A DNA stretch of 9,674 nucleotides from JACCXJ01 sp052387115 (lineage in GTDB: Bacteria > Pseudomonadota > Gammaproteobacteria > JACCXJ01). The position numbers were made by a program, and so were the translations under genes. Below are positions 7,350 to 9,674 of the stretch, one piece after another. The DNA lies in assembly GCA_052387115.1 (NCBI GenBank), contig JBQTJM010000263.1, positions 1 to 9,674 on the forward strand, in the 5' to 3' direction. The notes below the pieces were generated by a model that made no database searches, was not told the origin of the DNA, and saw only the letters and a program-made list of their open reading frames with translations. Numbering within the stretch: the first letter of the stretch is position 1; each line of letters starts with the position of its first letter.

Positions 7350-7805
7350 CGGGGGGCGCCCGGTGCCGGCCACCGACTCGTCTCCGCCTTCCGACGGGTC
7401 GCAGGGCGGTCCCTCCCGCGCCGGGACCGAAGCGCGACGCACGCGCAGGAGCGCCGTCAACTCGGCCTTGATCTCGCCGACGAGTTGCGCCGCCAGACGC
7501 TCCCCGGCCTCGTGCATGCCGCTGCGGACCTCGTGGGCCACGCGCTCCCAGAGCGCCTCCAGGGCCGCTTCGTCGGCAGCGGGAACGTCGTTCCCCGGCG
7601 CGGCCAACGGGTTGGCGGTAGGCCCGCCCGCATCGCCGTCGCGGCCCAGGCTCACCACCTCGGTCAAGACCGGGATGCGGGCCCCGCGCCCGCCGGCAGG
7701 CGCCGGATCGTGATCGGTAGGGGCGGGTTTGTAACCCGCCGCTACGCTTGACCCATCTACCCTGGGCCCACCGGCCGGGGGCGAGCCTTCAGAATCCCGG
7801 GTCAT
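7350..7805 (-). CDS. IPVLTEVV-motif hypothetical segment, in frame with valS
   Basis: These 152 codons start at ATG 7805 and run straight into valS with no stop, so the segment is either an N-terminal extension of ValS or a separate gene that has lost its stop. A strong GGAGG lies two bases before the ATG, better than anything in front of valS itself. The first 40 residues are low-complexity and include GYKPAPT, encoded by a palindromic repeat. IPVLTEVV (44-51) follows, and then an amphipathic helical stretch (about 78-122, ALEALWERVAHEVRSGMHEA and on). The last 30 residues are Gly/Pro/Glu-rich and look like linker. From memory, small proteins beginning with an I-P-x-L-T-E/D-V-V motif and ending in a helix, annotated as hypothetical or DUF2486-like, sit between holC and valS in related bacteria. 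Function is unknown. Confidence 0.55.
7717..7745. repeat. REP-like palindrome inside a coding frame
   Basis: GGCGGGTT (7722-7729) and AACCCGCC (7733-7740) form a perfect 8-bp stem with loop TGT. After one G-G mismatch, GTAG (7717-7720) pairs with CTAC (7742-7745), giving 12 pairs in 29 bp. On the minus strand it is translated as part of VAAGYKPAPT near the start of the valS-linked frame. Short palindromes of this kind are usually dispersed in many copies; no second copy is in the window. It could fold in RNA of either strand. Confidence 0.6.
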
Positions 7806-8256
7806 GGCCTCCGGTCACATCGCTCCCCGTTATGTCGTACTTATGCGGGTTCAAGCCCCTCCCCTGGTAATCTCGGTAGCGCTGGCGCGAGCGCTTGAGG
7901 CGCTCGGGGTCCTGGTCCACGACCTCGAGCACCCGCGCGTAGCGCTCGACGAAGGCCGGTACGGGATGCGCCGTGGTGATCAGGACCGTCGCCGTCTCTG
8001 GCGGCTCGGTGCCGCAGCCGACCAGGATCGGGGTGTCCGGGTCCGGTCGGTCCTCGGCGCGCTCGTGGGGGAGAAAACCGATGTCCTCAAACGTCCACAG
8101 GAGGTCGTCGAGGCGCATGGCCTCCTCGTTCGTCCCGGTGTGGATGTAGACGCGCTTGCCGTGGGCGTAGGCGTTGCCGGCGAGGCGGCAGATGAGCCGC
8201 TCACGGTTCAAGCGCGCGCCCTCCGCCAACACGTAAAAATCAACCCGCGTCTCCAT
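7789..8256 (-). CDS. holC: DNA polymerase III chi subunit HolC
   Basis: HolC (chi) belongs to the clamp-loader assembly of the replicative polymerase, where it pairs with psi (HolD) and contacts single-strand binding protein on the lagging strand. The 155-residue product begins METRVDFYVLAEG. It shows the family features RLICRLAGNAYAHGKRVYIHT (about 20-40), the RLDDLLWTFEDIGFLPH segment and a C-terminal RSRQRYRDYQGRGLNPHKYD resembling the E. coli end. E. coli HolC has 147 residues. The frame stays open upstream to 8541, but that part is only the antisense-like shadow of pepA, and ATG 8256 has GGGGGAG about ten bases upstream. It overlaps the end of pepA by 17 bp and its own end overlaps the next frame (ATG 7805) by 17 bp, so the three are probably translated in a coupled way. 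Confidence 0.93.
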   Translation of the reverse strand: METRVDFYVLAEGARLNRERLICRLAGNAYAHGKRVYIHTGTNEEAMRLDDLLWTFEDIGFLPHERAEDRPDPDTPILVGCGTEPPETATVLITTAHPVPAFVERYARVLEVVDQDPERLKRSRQRYRDYQGRGLNPHKYDITGSDVTGGHDPGF

Positions 8257-9674
8257 CGCCTTTGATCTCCCCCTTGTCCGCGCGATCGAGGAGGAACTGC
8301 ACGAGCAAGGGCACCGGCCGGCCGGTCGCCCCTTTCTTGTTCGTGGAGCGCCAGGCGGTACCTGCGATGTCGAGGTGCGCCCACTTGAGCTTCTTGGTGA
8401 AACGCGACAGGAAGCAGGCGGCGGTGATGGTGCCGGCCTCGCGCCCGCCGATGTTGGCCATGTCCGCGAAGGGGCTGTCGAGCGCCTTCTGGTAGTCCTC
8501 CCATAGGGGTAGTTGCCAGACCCGATCGCCGCTCTTGGCACCGGCCGCGAGCAGCGACCGGCACAGCCCCTCGTCGTTCCCGAGGAGCCCCGAAGCGTGG
8601 GCGCCGAGCGCGATCACGCAGGCGCCCGTGAGCGTCGCGATGTCGATGACGACCTCGGGCTTGAAGCGCTCGGCATAGGTGAGCGCGTCGCACAGGATCA
8701 ATCGGCCCTCGGCGTCGGTATTGAGGACCTCGATGGTCTGGCCCGACAGGCTCGTGAGGACATCACCGGGTTTGATGGCGTTGCCGCCGGGCATGTTCTC
8801 GGTGGCCGGAACGATGCCCACGACGTTCTGCGCCGATTTCAGCTCGGCCACGGCCTGGAGCGTCGCGAGCACGCAGGCCGCTCCCGCCATGTCGTACTTC
8901 ATCTCGTCCATGGCCGCGGCGGGTTTGATGGAGATCCCCCCCGAGTCGAAGGTCACGCCCTTGCCGACCAGCACTGCGGGCGGCGCCGAGGCCCGGGTGC
9001 CGCGGTATTCCAGGGTGATGAGCAATGGCGGCTCGTGACTGCCCCGGGCGACACCGAGCAGCGCGCCCATCCCGAGGCGCTTCATCTGCTCACCATCCAG
9101 GACCCGCACTTTGATGGCCGGGTGGGCCTTCTGGATGGCCTTGGCCTGCGCGGCCAGGTGGGCAGGCGTACAGTGGTTGCTCGGAGAATTGCCAAGGTCC
9201 TTCGCGAGCCGAACCGCACGGGCGATGGCCTGTCCCTCCACGATGGCGCGACGGAGCTTGGAGTCCTCCAGGGCGCTCGGGACGGACAAGCGCATGCCCG
9301 CCAGCCTCTGCTCCGGCGCGTCCTTCTTACTCTTCAGGCGATCGAATCGATAGGCGGCAGCATCCGCCACCTCCACGGATTGCCGGAGCTTCCAGTACAG
9401 GTCGCGTTCCGACACGGGGAGCTCGGTCAGATAGCTGACGGCTTCGGTCACGCCGATCTCGGCCAGCGCCGCGCCGGTCTTGGCGATCACCTCCCGTAAC
9501 TTGTGCTCGTTGAATTCCTCCTCGGGTCCGCAACCGACGAGCAGGACGCGCTCCGCGGCAATCCCGCCCAGGTCGTGCAGGAGCAGCGTCTGGCCCAGGC
9601 GGCCTTCCAGATCGCCGCGCTTCAAGAAACCGGTGATGGCCTTGCGGCTCGCATGGTCGAGCCTGGCGGCGGCC
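8240..9674 (-). CDS. pepA: leucyl aminopeptidase PepA (5' end beyond window)
   Basis: PepA is a cytoplasmic M17 metallo-aminopeptidase that removes N-terminal residues from peptides; the E. coli protein also binds DNA in plasmid dimer resolution and carAB control. The reading frame continues to the window edge (codon ending at 9673) and begins AAARLDHASRKAITGF before LKRGDLEGRLGQTLLL, so the visible 477 residues lack only the N-terminus. Metal and catalytic residues are all present in GKGVTFDSGGISIKP, MDEMKYDMAGAA and NTDAEGRLIL. In visible numbering they are K238, D243, K250, D261, D320, E322 and R324. Each is exactly 32 below the E. coli position, so about 32 residues are missing and no indel lies before the active site. 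A TTG at 9625 is an internal leucine, not a start. The gene overlaps holC by 17 bp. Confidence 0.97.
   Translation of the reverse strand, partial: AAARLDHASRKAITGFLKRGDLEGRLGQTLLLHDLGGIAAERVLLVGCGPEEEFNEHKLREVIAKTGAALAEIGVTEAVSYLTELPVSERDLYWKLRQSVEVADAAAYRFDRLKSKKDAPEQRLAGMRLSVPSALEDSKLRRAIVEGQAIARAVRLAKDLGNSPSNHCTPAHLAAQAKAIQKAHPAIKVRVLDGEQMKRLGMGALLGVARGSHEPPLLITLEYRGTRASAPPAVLVGKGVTFDSGGISIKPAAAMDEMKYDMAGAACVLATLQAVAELKSAQNVVGIVPATENMPGGNAIKPGDVLTSLSGQTIEVLNTDAEGRLILCDALTYAERFKPEVVIDIATLTGACVIALGAHASGLLGNDEGLCRSLLAAGAKSGDRVWQLPLWEDYQKALDSPFADMANIGGREAGTITAACFLSRFTKKLKWAHLDIAGTAWRSTNKKGATGRPVPLLVQFLLDRADKGEIKGDGDAG

Noticed and set aside
5460..7751. 763-codon open frame on the plus strand opposite valS
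   Set aside because: It is exactly antisense to a certain gene. High G+C codon bias leaves opposite frames free of stops, and the translation is rich in Arg, Gly, His and Asp with no recognisable domain.
8257..8541. 95-codon N-terminal extension of HolC
   Set aside because: The added residues are Ser/Arg/Pro-rich frame-shifted pepA sequence, while the HolC family start METRVDFYVL has its own ribosome site.
9623..9625. TTG as the start codon of pepA
   Set aside because: The frame stays open to the window edge and encodes LDHASRKAITGFLKRGDLEG, which matches the PepA N-terminal domain, so this is an internal leucine.

Overview
The window comes from a high-GC Gammaproteobacterium (about two-thirds G+C judged by eye). 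The evidence is the conserved order kdsD-kdsC-lptC-lptA-lptB, the conserved block pepA-holC-valS, and the close family resemblance of every product. I cannot name a genus. Almost all genes read on the minus strand; one gene at the left edge reads on the plus strand. The window is densely coding, with no gene-free stretch over about 160 bp.

Layout from left to right. (1) 6-719, plus strand: an Sfp-type 4'-phosphopantetheinyl transferase that runs toward lptB. (2) 716-829: the gap between these convergent genes is mostly one small non-coding element. It has 16-bp perfect terminal inverted repeats and is flanked by a 5-bp direct repeat, CTGAG, so it looks like a MITE inserted exactly over the transferase stop codon. 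(3) 875-4417, minus strand: lptB, lptA, lptC, kdsC and kdsD, transcribed from kdsD to lptB. KdsD makes arabinose-5-phosphate and KdsC dephosphorylates Kdo-8-phosphate, two steps in making the lipopolysaccharide core sugar Kdo. LptC, LptA and LptB are parts of the machine that carries finished lipopolysaccharide from inner to outer membrane. (4) 4433-4574: a short intergenic region with GC-rich hairpins and a weak promoter candidate. (5) 4575-9674, minus strand: valS (valyl-tRNA synthetase), holC (DNA polymerase III chi subunit) and pepA (leucyl aminopeptidase, cut by the window edge). The open frame of valS continues upstream without a stop through about 152 codons that look like a separate small protein with an IPVLTEVV motif. 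A REP-like palindrome lies inside that segment.

No new multi-gene system is visible; the coding content is ordinary housekeeping and envelope biogenesis. The points of interest are the MITE-like insertion at the stop codon, the uninterrupted fusion frame upstream of valS with its embedded palindrome, and the absence of rpoN after lptB.
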